A DNA stretch of 64,000 nucleotides from contig JAJVDF010000452.1 of NCBI GenBank assembly GCA_022410635.1, positions 537,577 through 601,576 of the forward strand, read 5' to 3'. The DNA comes from Tretioscincus oriximinensis (taxonomy: Eukaryota; Chordata; Lepidosauria; Squamata; Gymnophthalmidae). Shown here piece by piece: positions 35,290 through 46,849 of the stretch. Position 1 is the first letter of the stretch. Each line of letters opens with the position of its first letter. The position numbers and the translations under genes were made by a program. Below the pieces are notes generated by a model, which was not told where the DNA came from, did no database searches, and saw only the letters and a list, made by a program, of their open reading frames with translations.

Positions 35290-37541
35290 AATATGGCTTC
35301 AGAAAACCATCTTGAAGCCAAAGAAAAAGTCCACAACAGTTAAAAAGGTGATACCTGTGGGTCAAACACTGAATTTCCAGTGCTCCAGGCTAATGGTTAC
35401 AGAGCTATTTTTTTGCAGGTTAAATTTGGTCTATATCTTTAATTATTATATATACAAGCATATGGCTGTAGTGAGTGGGACATTTTATTTTTGTGTTGGT
35501 TTTTTTTTTTTACTCATGAAATAAACTAGGATGTCAACATTAGTGTCTATAAGCTATGATTCTATTTGAGGCCTTTATTCCTTCAATGGGTAAGTATGAA
35601 TCCAAAAGTAGCTGCAGGACGAATAAAAGTTCAAGTGTGGTAGGAGATAATAGATTATGCTATAAATACCCCTTCAGCTTAACAAGGATTTTATCAGGCT
35701 GAGAAGTTTTCACGGTCAATTTGTCTCATAATCAAAGCAGGCCTAAGGAAATACTACATTTTGTTCAACACTGATAATAAGAGATACACAAAGAGGACTT
35801 GATGCAGAGGTGATTGATAGCTCTTCTTGGAAGCTATATTAAGAGTTTCACATAATTTCTATCCCCCATTTCAACAGACATTGACTTTTCTTGGCTTCTT
35901 GGAAAACCTCATTGATGCCCCTGGGGTTTACGTTCTTTGAAAGAATTAAGGATGTGTTGAGTACCTAGTCCAGATCAAAATTGTATCTCTAAAATATGTC
36001 ATTCGAAGCAGCAGCAAATTACATTCAGGTGTTTCAGTTTAATACTCAGCAAAGTAATAATCTCACAACCTATAACTAAGGCTAGTGGTCTGGACTGGAA
36101 CGTGTGCTGCCAGAATGCAGTTGTACGGACACAACTAATTTACCATAACAACTAATTTACCATTTATCTAAGTGATCAGAGAACGGCCTGCTCTAGACCC
36201 CAAATCTCAAGGTTTGTGTATGTGTATGTCGTTAAGATAAAAAAGGTAGAAAAACAGTAATGTCTTGATAAAATGGGCTTCCTAGCAGAAAAGCAGATTT
36301 AAACTGAACATTAAAATAAATACTCTAATGGTAACAGCTGTTTAATAGTGGAACCAAGCAGGGTTACATATGCCAGGCATATGAATGCTTAAACATGAGT
36401 TAAGTTCTTGTAAGGCATTTTGACTAGGGAAGGGTTTTCATCTCAAACCGTTAATGCCTGGTGCACTTGGGGAAAAATTATTTTTTTCTCACCCATTAAA
36501 AGGAGACATTTCTATCCCAGCTTTTGTGTGGGAATTGTAGGCTAGGGTCTCAGACCAGCAGCTCATAAAATGCATCAGATCTGTTTAATGGATTGATCCA
36601 TTAAAAAGTTATATTTTCCCTGGAATGCTTTGTCTACATGTGAAGGTGCTGGAGCAACTTCCCTGGGATGAAAATGGAACTATTGCTTGCTCTAATGGGA
36701 GACTGCTTCAAAGAGGTCTCCCAAGCATTCTGTCCAGTAGACCAGACCAGCTCTTGCTATATAGATACCTCGGATGATCTATCAATGTAAGGACATCATT
36801 TTGCTGGACTCCTGACTGCCCCCTAAATTGACACACAACAAAAAATTCTGCCTGACAACTTTGGAGATCAGATCGCATCATTCTTATATTGGGATTTGTT
36901 AGGCCAGGCTCTGGATTACCCAATTTGGCCCAAGATTTAGCCTACACCAACACATGTTATGTGATAGTAGCCTGAAGCAGCAGTGCCTTATTTAACTGTA
37001 GTGCTCTGTTCAAATTACCCCAGTCTTCTTTTCTCTCTTTTAAAAAAACCACACATAGTACCAGCATGTGATTATGTGAAACAATGTTTATTATACAGTT
37101 TAGGTAGAAACAAGCAGACATGCTTATTAAACAATATTGTGTATATTTCCTCTCTCTTTCCCTATTTTTATTCTCTTCCCCATTCCTTCTCTTTCTTATC
37201 TCCAGTCCTCAGCTGTTCAAGCAGCTCCAAATATCACAACTTTGGATGTCTCCATTCAGAAGAGCTAGAGACAGTAATTGCACTTCTCCTGATTCAGGTA
37301 ACCAACGGGCTTTCGAAATAGCACTTGATGTGGTTGCCTTTGTTTGAAGACAACAGGCACAAATGCTGCCTTCTGTAGACACATTTGAGATGGAGAGTGC
37401 TCTGGTGCCTTATGTTGTGCCTCTGCTTCCCAGTTAACTTTTCAAATGTTGTCTGCTATGGCTACCCCTAAAGTGTCTGATCTAATTCCTTCTGTGCTGC
37501 TTTCCTTCCATCTGCTTCCTTCCATTACATAGAATTTTGTT
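35290..37541. other. Non-coding interval
   Basis: No recognised gene or repeat. A short direct duplication 'ACAACTAATTTACCAT' lies at about 36,130-36,163. Pyrimidine-rich tracts occur near 37,145-37,200. Confidence 0.4.
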
Positions 37542-37766
37542 GTCTGGTTCAGTGGTTGGAGTGTCAGATTCTAATCAGGAAGGCTACTGGTTTGATTGCC
37601 TCAAAAGGCAATTGAGTGATGTTGGGCTAGTCACAATTTTTTCACAGCCCCACCTATTTCACAAAGTGTCTGTTGTGAAGAGTAGAGCAGAAGTTTATAG
37701 AAGCCCCTTTGAATCTCTTTGGATGGGAAGAAGCAGGGTATAAAAGCCAATTCTTCATTCTCTCTT
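37542..37766 (+). mobile_element. tRNA-derived SINE (Sauria-like)
   Basis: The head 'TTCAGTGGTTGGAGTGTCAG' provides the A-box region and 'TGGTTTGATTGCC' a decayed B-box. It is followed by 'GGGCTAGTCACA', 'CAGCCCCACCTATTTCACA', 'GTGTCTGTTGTGAAGAGTAG' and 'CAGGGTATAAAAGCCAATTC'. The 55.6-kb copy shares every block. Confidence 0.85.
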
Positions 37767-38124
37767 TGTGATCTTGGTTATATAGAACTATAAATATGAA
37801 TGTTATCTTGCTTTTTTCATTTTAGTATAAGCCACAAGCCATCATATCTTGGAAGATCTTATAATATAAATAATAGGCACCTCTGGAAAACTGGTGTTGT
37901 CGCACTCAGTAAATGAAGTAATATTTAGCATACAAGAAATGATGTGTTTGTGGGAGAATTTAACAGGTACATCACCAGAAAATCTCTCTTGTGGGCAGAC
38001 AAAATGGCAAAAATTGAAATATATTTTAAAGGTATGAAGGGAACAAATTAAAACCAGTAAACCAATAGCTCAGAATAACAGGAAAATCCAAAATTTACAA
38101 GTGCCAGCAGAATACAGATTTACA

Positions 38125-38400
38125 GAATATTTCTCGCTGCATCCACACATCACTTATTTATTCCACTATAGCTGGATATTACACAATAAAGCATTGTGGG
38201 ATCTGATTTATTCCAGAATATCTATGGTTTATTGTGGAATAAAAGAGGGAGGAGCAATGAGGGTTATATACCCTCCTCANTCCTCCCCAGCACCAGGAAG
38301 CCGCGTCCCTTCCCATTGCCCACTTTCTGGGCAGAGAGAAAGAGGCTGGCTTCCTAGAGAGGCTCCCTCCTCCACACATCAGCAACTGTTGGCACTCTGT
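38125..38400 (+). mobile_element. Possible inverted-repeat transposon, partial
   Basis: It begins GCTGCATCCACACATCACTT, then ATTCCACTATAGCTGGATAT and 'TTATTCCAGAATATCTATGG', and continues into a GC-rich insert (38,270-38,390). The order of terminus, palindromic TATTC/GAATA words and GC-rich centre mirrors the 17.6 and 41.4-kb elements, though the words differ. No right terminus was found. Confidence 0.45.
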
Positions 38401-40707
38401 AAATAATTGTGCTCAACTTGAATAGTATGTGGCCCTGCTGAGCTTATATCCTTAGTGGACTATTGCTGATGTTCAAATTCACCCTAACACCTTCAAATTA
38501 AAAACTGGAAACTTCGACACTTTCCGAAAGAGAGAAATACCTTATTCTTGCTTTTCACATTGCTACACAGGAAACTAGCTGTGATTTGGGTAAGTATAGA
38601 AGGATTTCCCCCCAAAGAAGTAGGACTAGCTATGCCTTTCAGAGGGAAGGGTAGAGACTGTTTCTCTGCGGAATGTAGAATCCCCATGTAGATTCTCTCC
38701 TTGTGAACTGACAGGTGGGGATGCTAAAAGTGTGCAGAAACCACACTATTTCTTTAGAAGAAGTGATTGTTTCTCTTAATTCAGAAGAAGAAGGTGGAGG
38801 AAGAGTGGTGTGTCTTCCTCTTGTCTCAACCTGCATAAAAATAAAAGCAGAGTAAATGCAGTTACGTGAATATATATGTTTATCTTGATATGAAAAAGGT
38901 ATTTAGGAAGAAAGAAACTTAAGGAATTAATTTTTGGCTATCGCAAAGCTGAGTACACAAATATATATTATTTCTATTACCTCCTGCTTTACAAATTCCC
39001 ACTTCATAAGCAAAAATGTGGCTGAATTATCTTGGAGAGTTGGAGGCTACCTGTGTATTTTCTTATGAATTGAGTAAAGTATACAATTTTTTAAATTTAT
39101 TTTTGCTTCATTTCAATGTGTTTTTTTAACACACATAAATTGTTTAGAATCAATTCAGTTCTTTGAAGCTGAGACCAACATAATTTATTCCCTTTTTTGG
39201 TTGTCATTATCTTAATATTGTTGGAGATTCATCAAGTTTCTAACCCTTGATTGAGATTCTGGTGATGCTATTGATTAGGCATTGAAAAGAGACAGTTCTT
39301 GGAGAAAGACAAGTTTTCATTTCAAACCAATCAGGGAGAGCAAATATAATTCTAACAGAGTTTATGGATAGATAGATGTGGCTTTTTGACATGCAAAGGG
39401 AATAAAGAGACAGAGATCTTAGTGAATCCAAAATTGTTATTTTATTATCATAAAATCAAAAGTATTTCTTTGGGACACTTCATGTTACCTTGTCCCATCA
39501 AGAAGTAAATGCCTTTTCTCAAAAACCAATATTCACATTATTCATGAAAATGCATCTATTGTGAAAATATATTAGCCAGATTTGAAGATACCTGTATGTA
39601 TTTTATATTCAGTGGCAAAAAATACAAAATATTCTGCAATATCATACTTTAAATTTTGATGACAAGTCTTCAGAATCATGGTGTTATTAGACATGCCAAA
39701 ACAACTTGAGGCTCTACAGACAGACAACATAAAAATAATGTGCATTCACATATTTTTCATTCTATCATGGGGTGATTCTGGGAAATTTACTTCATATAAT
39801 AGTGGGGTCTCATCTGTGGGAGCACCAGAAAGAAATGCCATTTAATATGGCTAGAAGTTCACTAGAGCTTCCATAGCACAATGTCCAGACATATATATCA
39901 CTGTGATGTGCTATGTGAACATCATTTGTGGGAGTTTCTGAGAGCCAGCCTATCTGCTGATCTTGTGCATGCCCTGATGTTGCAATATCAGGGTTTTTTT
40001 TGTCTTGAATTGACAGAGAAAAGCAACAATGGTAAGTAAAACCCACTTACAGCCTCCAAACCTCAGACAATTTACAAAGGAAATTTCATATCTTTTATCA
40101 GGTACGAAGGGGAGCCAGGGCTAATGACAGAAAGGATACAGATCAGCCAATCACAAGATAGGATTTGCAGTAGGTATTCATGGGGGATGTAGACAAATTC
40201 AGAGGAGGAAATGTGCACTATTTGTGCTTTTGGATAACTATCCATAAAGCAAGTAATTTGTACCACTATATACTGTACAGTGGAGACATAGCACTACAAA
40301 AGGCAGTCATGTGGATGCACCTTTGTGTACCAATTTTCCAGAAACAAAAATATCATTGATTGAGTTGGGGACAAATAGGAAAATCCTAAACAATCTCAGT
40401 TGCCAATTGAGAGGGGCTGGGGCAGGGGGGGGAGAGAACTATTTTAAACTCTATGAGATAGACTTTCCCCCTTTTAGCCACAGGAGAAGAGCTTCTGTAA
40501 AACAGATGCCCCTCCAACTTCTGTGCCATCAAACGTGTGTCCTTTCACACTGTACCTAATTGTAGAATATATCTCATAATAGGGGGTTGCCAAAAAACCT
40601 TGGTAGGTTGCAAATGGAGTCTGCCATAATCTGCACTAACATATGGATGACTATAATGTTGGAATGTATCCCAATCAATATCTACAAACTTGAAATCCTT
40701 GATAAGG
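38401..40707. other. Non-coding interval
   Basis: AT-rich with no recognised gene. Overlapping 60-80 codon frames have no recognisable domains. Confidence 0.4.
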
Positions 40708-40895
40708 GGATTTTATTTATTTATACTTATATCCCATTTTATATCTGAAGGTCTCAGAATGCTTAACAACAATAAAAACAATATACCAAATGAACATATT
40801 AAAATATTGAAACAGTGCCAGAAGGTGGGGAAGGGAAGTATTTTTTAGCCAAGGCCAGGTTAAAGAAATGATAGTAATGAATGCTTTTGGATTTG
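40708..40895 (-). mobile_element. L2-clade LINE 3' end
   Basis: On the plus strand: TTTATTTATTTATAC, then ATCTGAAGGTCTCAGAATGC, an 'AACAATAAAAACAATAT' block and 'AGCCAAGGCCAGGTTAAAGA'. This is the reverse of an L2 3' UTR plus the last ORF codons ('FNLA'). It is about 190 bp and truncated. Confidence 0.72.
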
Positions 40896-40898
40896 TCA

Positions 40899-40903
40899 GT
40901 AAT

Positions 40904-40938
<35 letters not shown>

Positions 40939-40975
40939 TACCGATACCCCCTATTACAAAGGTAATGTGAGCAAA
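40899..40975 (-). repeat. (TTTA)n tract with L2-like 3' end stub
   Basis: A nearly pure TTTA run (40,899-40,940) is followed by TACCGATACCCCCTATTA, the usual start of a reversed L2 3' terminus. It probably marks a second, severely truncated L2 insertion next to the first. Confidence 0.65.
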
Positions 40976-41683
40976 TTATTATTTAAGTAGATTTCTTCAG
41001 TTTACTCAAGTTGTTGGCCTATTTAAACAGCATACACAAATCAATATGAGTATATGTGTGACTTCAGACCAAAAGGAGAGAAACTGCAGGGCAAGCTCTG
41101 ATCAAATATTCCCTTAACATCCAAGACTTCAATTATAGTCAAAAGAAATTTGGGGTGGTAAAGATGAATGACTGAAATGCCAATATTTATTTATGCGATT
41201 TAGGTGATAACTACAGAATGCATCATCAGCATTAGAGAATGAATATGTGAGATGCAAGCTAAGGAAGGTTATATAGTTTTCTGGCAATTTCCCTGCCAAG
41301 GAAATAAAAGATAAAAGTTAAAAATTTGTGCTTGATAGATCCACCAAATCCTCTAGATTTTATGAAAGAAGCACAGTGTGCCAANTGTGCCCCAGGATTT
41401 AGAAACACAGGCTACGTTCACACGANGAGTTAAAAATGGAATAAAGCTATATTCTGCAATATAGCAATCACGTGTCTGTGCACATCACAAAGCTATATTC
41501 TGGAGTATTAGCAATTGCGTTTATGCACACAAACCTATATTCCGGACTATAGCAATCTCATGCACAAACGCCCCACTACCTGCTTTCAGGGCTGCTNCTG
41601 CCATTGTTGGAGGATCATTTGCCTCTTCCTTGAAGCCAGTCTGTCAGCAGCAGCCCCCGAAAGCAGGCGGAGGTCTAGCTAGT

Positions 41684-41894
41684 GGAAATTCTGCCGAAGC
41701 AAAGAGGAGGCGAAGATGGTCCCGTTCTGCTGACCCCATTTATACGGAGCCTAGTTCTGGATAACATTTTGTGACATTTTGATATGTGGATGGCCAAGCT
41801 CTGTCCCAAAATGTTACCCAGAACTAGGCTCTCTATGGATGGGGGCAGCAGAATGCGGCTTTCTCCTCCTTCTCTTTGCTTCTGCAGAATTTCC
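41684..41894. repeat. Long hairpin 1 inside the composite transposon
   Basis: The left arm starts GGAAATTCTGCCGAAGCAAA and the reverse complement of the right arm starts GGAAATTCTGCAGAAGCAAA. Pairing continues through TTCTGCTG, CCCCAT, GAGCCTAGTTCTGG and TAACATTTTG to a centre near 41,789, giving arms of roughly 95 bp. The inner part resembles the GGCCCTGTCC family's 'TCTGGGTAACAT' motif, so it may be a nested element. Confidence 0.75.
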
Positions 41895-41897
41895 TCA

Positions 41898-42120
41898 CGC
41901 AGCAGTAGCTGTCAAAAAGAACTGCGCTGCATTGACAGGCTGAATCCACAGGGAGCCAATCTGTTCTTTGGAATAGGAGCCTGCCAACCCATTGGGCATG
42001 CCACAGTCCACTCTAGCATGTGGTTGGCAGGCTCCTAATCTGAGGAGCAGATTGGTTCCCTGTGGATGCAGCCTCTCAGTGCAGTGCAGCCCTTTTTGAC
42101 TGCTGCTGCACTGTCCTCGC
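41898..42120. repeat. Long hairpin 2 inside the composite transposon
   Basis: The left arm (about 41,898-41,985) and the reverse complement of the right arm (about 42,030-42,118) share GCAGCAG, GTCAAAAAG, CTGCATTGA-like, AGGCTG, ATCCACAGGGA, CCAATCTG and GGAGCCTGCCAACC. It begins four bases after hairpin 1 ends. The strings AGGCTGNATCCACAGGGA at both outer sides look like TIRs of a separate MITE (about 41,937-42,077). Confidence 0.75.
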
Positions 42121-42370
42121 TTTAACTTCTCGTGACTTTTGTGCACACGCTAGAAGATGGGGGATGGCNGTGAGAGGACAGAGGTTCACCACGAGAAGAC
42201 GGAAGTTCTCCAGAATGATGCCTGAATATCCCAGCAACAGTTTAGTCCGAGATAAACGGTGTTTATTGTGAGACGACTGCTGAAAGACATTAATACATGT
42301 GCCAGAACCTCTCTCATTTCACCCCAACTGAGTAAGAAAATTGCTGTGTGCACGCAGCCACAGAATCATA

Positions 42371-42550
42371 GACCCTGTCCACACAGAGCCTTATTTTTGC
42401 CAACATNCTGGGACACAGCTTGGCCATCCACATGTCAGAATAGACTATGGCAGACTCCATTTGTGGCCTGCCACAGTCTATACTAGCATGTGGATGGCAG
42501 GCTCCTATTCTGTGATGTTACCCAGAATAAGACCCCGTGAAGACAGGGCC
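42371..42550. mobile_element. Short non-autonomous DNA transposon (GGCCCTGTCC family)
   Basis: The left end GACCCTGTCCACACAGAGCC and the reverse complement of the right end GGCCCTGTCTTCACGGGGTC are TIRs, continuing into 'TTATTCTGGGTAACAT'-like sequence. ATA flanks both sides (42,368-42,370 and 42,551-42,553). Phrases shared with the 10.0-kb copy include 'CTGGGACA.AGCTTGGCCATCCACATG' in inverted form and 'GATGTTACCCAGAATAA'. It begins ten bases after the 952-bp element ends. Confidence 0.78.
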
Positions 42551-42553
42551 ATA

Positions 42554-43945
42554 GAGTGAGAAGCTTTCAACCAAAGGAGAACTCCTAGGACAACCCATTT
42601 CACTAGTTGATCACCCTTACTGTCAAAACTTTTTTTTTTTACTAATATCTAACCTAATATTCCTTGCAGTCCCCCCTCCATTGCTTTCAGCCCTTTCATG
42701 TGCCAATGAGAATTGGGCTGATCCCTTAACAGCCCTTCAGCTGTTACTAGAAAGCTATCATGTCTCTTCTCGATCATCTCTTTTGCCATCTAAAGATCCC
42801 TAAATCATTTAACCATTCTTCATGGGACATAGTTTCCAGACCACTTACCGGCTTTTTAATTTTCATTTGAACTTTCTCTAGTTTATCAATGTCCTTTTTA
42901 ANTTGTGGTGCCCAGAACCAAACATGATGCTATGGATATAAAGTAAACTTGAAAGGATTAACAAAGTGCTTTCTGAAGAGTACAAGGTACAGCTGAACAA
43001 CATACTCACTTTAGCTAATTAATATTGAATTAATATTAAATTCATTTTGGACAAACCCAAGATTAGTTTAGTATAGATTAGTGTATACATTAATCAGTCT
43101 ATATCCATACTAGTGCTGTCTGTTTCAGATTAAGCAGCTGCATATTCAGGTATAGATTGGATATGAATTAGCATTGGTGCTTCTACATTACTTCTCATAT
43201 TTGTGCAGTTCTTACACCATCAAATGCATAGAAATGAGCTACCACAGATAATCTGGATCAAACAAATCCCAAATTTACTATTATGGATTTAGCATGGCAA
43301 ACAAATTCATACCTTAGACTAGACAAGCCAAGTGCACTGGGATTCCCTTAGACCCTTTCTGCACTTTCTGTGCTAAAACTTTATATAGGTAAATAGGTAC
43401 ATTATTAGGAGTGGCTGGAAACAGTTAGATCATTGTCTAGATAATTGATGAAAAACTGGATAAAAGTTGATGACTCATTGGATTTTTGGTGCCATCACTG
43501 ACATATTGAAGTGGAATTACAGAAATTGGAAAATAATGTGTCATTTCCAGTTTAATTAAATAGTTAAATAATCAATGTTTCAATTTAGGAATTCTAAAGA
43601 TCAGACTGTTATTTCGACCTTTCAAAGGGAGTTTCCAGTTAGAGTTTAATAACTCACTTGTCATTATTGTCATTAATACTTATACTGTATTAATGGGCTT
43701 TATGCAAATCAAAATATATTAAAGACATCTGCAGTTATTTTTTCAAGATGAGAAACTTTTTTTNNNAAAAAAAGTACTGCAACTTTCTAGAATTTCCATC
43801 CATCTGTATTCTAATACTTTTGATGCATTTTCACTTTTAATATATACTTAATATATTTTAATTTTATATAAATCTTTTTTGGGACTGTCAGGCCTATGAA
43901 TTGAATGTCATGGAAAATGAATTTATTATTTACTAAGATTGACCT
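42554..43945. other. Non-coding interval
   Basis: AT-rich, no recognised gene. The word 'GACCCTTTCTGCACTTTC' at 43,352 resembles the 46.6-kb transposon terminus, without a visible partner. A three-N gap lies at 43,764. Confidence 0.4.
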
Positions 43946-44130
43946 TTTGATGCTGCCTCTGGGATGGAGCAACAGACAGTATTCATGTCTGCAGGGAGTG
44001 AAGAATAGGTGAAGAAGTTTCCTTCTTCTGTTTCAGACTGCCTAAGTTCAATTGGTGGGCTTCTCAGTGAGACAGAGTGGACTAGATGGGGCCCGGCCCA
44101 ATTCAGCAGGGCTCCTTTTATGTTCTTATG
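43946..44130 (+). mobile_element. CR1-type LINE 3' UTR end
   Basis: 'GATGCTGCCTCTGGGATGG', 'GAGCAACAG', 'GACAGAGTGGACTAGATGGG' and the terminal 'CTTTTATGTTCTTATG' match the 3' UTRs of the 15.5 and 48.4-kb copies. The coding part is absent. Confidence 0.85.
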
Positions 44131-44224
44131 CTTCAGGTGCCACAATCTTTTGCCAAGTTGGGATTTGAGAAATTCATTCATTGGGTGGTTTGTAAGACTG
44201 GGTGTGGGAGTGGGGGCAGGTGGG

Positions 44225-44385
44225 GGGGACTTATGTCCCAGCCTNTCCAGCAAATCTCAGGGTGGTTAACAATACAAGATACAAAATTGACATTAAATTA
44301 ACAGTGGCTGAAGCCAAAGGCTAGGTAAAAGAGTTGTGTATTTAAAGATTTTCTGAATATATGCAGTGATTATATCTGACTATTC
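44225..44385 (-). mobile_element. L2-clade LINE 3' end, decayed
   Basis: 'AATCTCAGGGTGGTTAACAA', a stretch of A-rich 'ATACAAAATTGACATTAAAT', and 'AGCCAAAGGCTAGGTAAAAG' follow the order of the reversed L2 3' ends at 40.7 and 48.7 kb. Confidence 0.65.
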
Positions 44386-46572
44386 AGTAGTTGCCACTGA
44401 GAATTTAATGTATCCTTGGGCTTAAGTACAGGTATGATCTCAGCTGTGTCAAGATCACAGACTACTTAGAAATCACATCATATTTTTTAAAAAAATTTGA
44501 GGAGATTTTTTTTTCTAAAAAGGAATGGAAAGAAGAGAACAATAATAATGAAAGAAGAAATGAAACCTAAGTTGTTCTGGATTTATATTAAAATAAATCT
44601 GNGTACATTAGCTGCAATGTTCTTTTACGCTCTCAGGACTAATTCAAATGTAGAATTATGGTTTAATATTTTTCAAAGGTTGGTATGAATCGGTTTATAA
44701 GCAAAAATCACTGCTCTAAAAGTGTTAGTTACATTCCCATCTTTCTTACAAAATGTAGTTTGTTGAAGGAAAAGGGAAATCTTTTNACACCTGTCACTGA
44801 TGGCATATTATGCCAGTTTGATTTTCACATACAAAAATCAAAGTCCCCTTGGAAGAAGTCAATAATATCTCTGAATGACAAAGGGGAAAAAAGAAATAAT
44901 CCTTTTCTTTCAAAGGTCTTTTGAAGATTCTCTCTAGAAAACAACAATTGAAAAGATTATTTTACTGCTGGTACTAAATAATAGAATGTTCTTCAGCACT
45001 CAAAGGTCTAAAGCTCCCTGTGGTACAAATGACATTTGTACAGCAAGTTAAACTTCTTCCACAAAAGCATATGATGGAAACATAAAATGGATATATTTAT
45101 GACCCAATTTTAACCCTTCATTATCATGTTTCTGACAGAGTTAGCTGCAGAGTTCCTCAAAATTAGTGCATTTAAGTAGAAGTGGATCATGTCAGCTACA
45201 GAAAACGCATGTAGTTTGGGGAATAAGAAATTTCTCCCAGATGCTGAGCAACCTTCTGAAGGTGTACAAGTGCAAATTTTGTGTCTTCCAAGAAGATGGT
45301 GTTAGTGAGATTTATTCCCCAAAGGAGAGCTGCCTTAGAATGTTCTCATGTTTTAAAAACATTTCAGAAGCATAAAGAAACTGGTGGTCACAACAATTTA
45401 CCTATTTGAAATAGATCTTTGCACAGAGAGTCTTTGCACACAGAGTTCACTTGTGGGGGAAAAAACAGAGGTTTGCTCAAAGGGTAAACACTCTCAACAA
45501 TCCCTGAGCATAAAGAATTGGAGATGTGTATGAACAAAAATCTTTGGCTACCCCAACTTCATTATACTCCCAAAGGAACTGAAATCTTGTCTGTCGTTCT
45601 CATTGGAATCAACTGTGACACTGATTTTATTGGTGTTCATTCCATCTCTGGCAATCATTGGATCCACTCTGGTTTTGATAATCTCATGTTTTCAAGGTGT
45701 TTCTATTGTCACTAGTTATTCCTAGTCCACTGTGTCCTTCCTGCCACTGTATCTGAATTGCGAATCATGTTCTAGCATGCCTCAGTTAGATCACAGAGAA
45801 TGGTNTTCTAATTATGTTGCCCAGGAGACAGGACTCATTCTCCTCTTAAGATTTTCTTCATGGTGAGATGGGTTGATTTCCCCATGGATAATGAGTCAAG
45901 GACAAACCTGAGTCAGATGTATAAATGAACATAATGCCTTGTGTTTGAATCTGTCCTTGGGGGTAAGAATGTTTAGCATCCTGACTTTTTGTTTTTATTA
46001 TTGCCACTTGCTTTTATTATTGGCTTTAGCTGTGCAATAAAGTTATTCCCAATGTGTCTTTTAAAAGTTTAATACAGAAACTTGGTTTTGAAATGAGCCA
46101 AATGTTTCTCTCCCTTAGGATCAGCTGCAAGCCAGTATCCCTCAAACCATACCTGTAATCCTAAGAATCCTTGTGTGGAATCATTATTAATACACATGTT
46201 TAGAGCAGTTCCTATAATATTATTTTCAATGATTTTCAATTAAGAATTTGGGTAAGGCTCTCCAAAAGCTGAAACCTTAAGCAAAAAGCCTTTGTGACAA
46301 ATATTTAGCTGGTCAAAATTTGATGTTGAGCAAAGGAAATGATCAGAACATCTATTGGAACATGTGAGTATAATGGTGAATTTTTAACATATAGAAGATA
46401 GTAAAGTTAGTATTTCAAAATTCAATATTAAGAGATGATGATGCCTGGTTCTCTTAACTTGCACATTCATCAATGCAGAGTAGACCTTTGGATATTAGAA
46501 GATGCAATGTGTAGCATCTTATTTATGCTTTTTTTCTTTTTTATAGCATCTTTTCCCAGCATACAAAATATA
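44386..46572. other. Non-coding interval
   Basis: No recognised gene or repeat. The content is AT-rich with poly-A and poly-T patches near 44,484-44,518. Confidence 0.4.
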
Positions 46573-46849
46573 GAGCCCTTTCTGCACTGGACCTTATTGT
46601 GGAATATTTATCAGAAAAGGACCCTGCCATTCACGTTCTGGATGCAGATTAAACAAGGCCCACCCTGAGTTTCTTTTGTCTGCACTGAAGCTACAGAACC
46701 CTCTGGAATAGAAGTTAAACTGAAGAAGACACAGGTCCTGTATCAACCTGCTCCATAGGAAGTGGATCACATTTCCCACATCATTATTAATAAATCAGAC
46801 CTGGACACCGTCCAATAATTCAGAATAAAGCCTAATGCAGAAAGAACAC
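46573..46849. mobile_element. Non-autonomous TIR transposon, ~277 bp
   Basis: The left end GAGCCCTTTCTGCACTGGAC and the reverse complement of the right end GTGTTCTTTCTGCATTAGGC continue to match for about 35 bp (CTTATTGTGGAATAT against TTTATTCTGAATTAT). Flanks AAAATATA and AAGATAAA agree at six of eight bases, which would fit a decayed hAT-type duplication, but this is weak. No coding. Confidence 0.6.

Larger units (their letters stand above)
41409..42360 (+). mobile_element. Composite non-autonomous DNA transposon, 952 bp (GGCTGCGTTCACAC family)
   Basis: The left terminus GGCTACGTTCACACGANGAG and the reverse complement of the right terminus TGGCTGCGTGCACACAGCAA form TIRs. The trinucleotide ACA flanks both ends. 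Inside the left end are three tandem, decaying palindromes (41,446-41,553). Then come a GC-rich segment shared with 17.6-17.9 kb, two adjacent long hairpins (41,684-41,894 and about 41,898-42,120), and a right arm shared with the 24.0-kb copy. No transposase frame is present. The short 24.0-kb copy looks like a version lacking the hairpin core. Superfamily is not proven. Confidence 0.75.

Noticed and set aside
41784..42146. Similar-looking peptides on opposite strands (about 84 and 83 codons)
   Set aside because: Their similarity is a by-product of the long inverted repeat at 41,898-42,120, not evidence of two related proteins.
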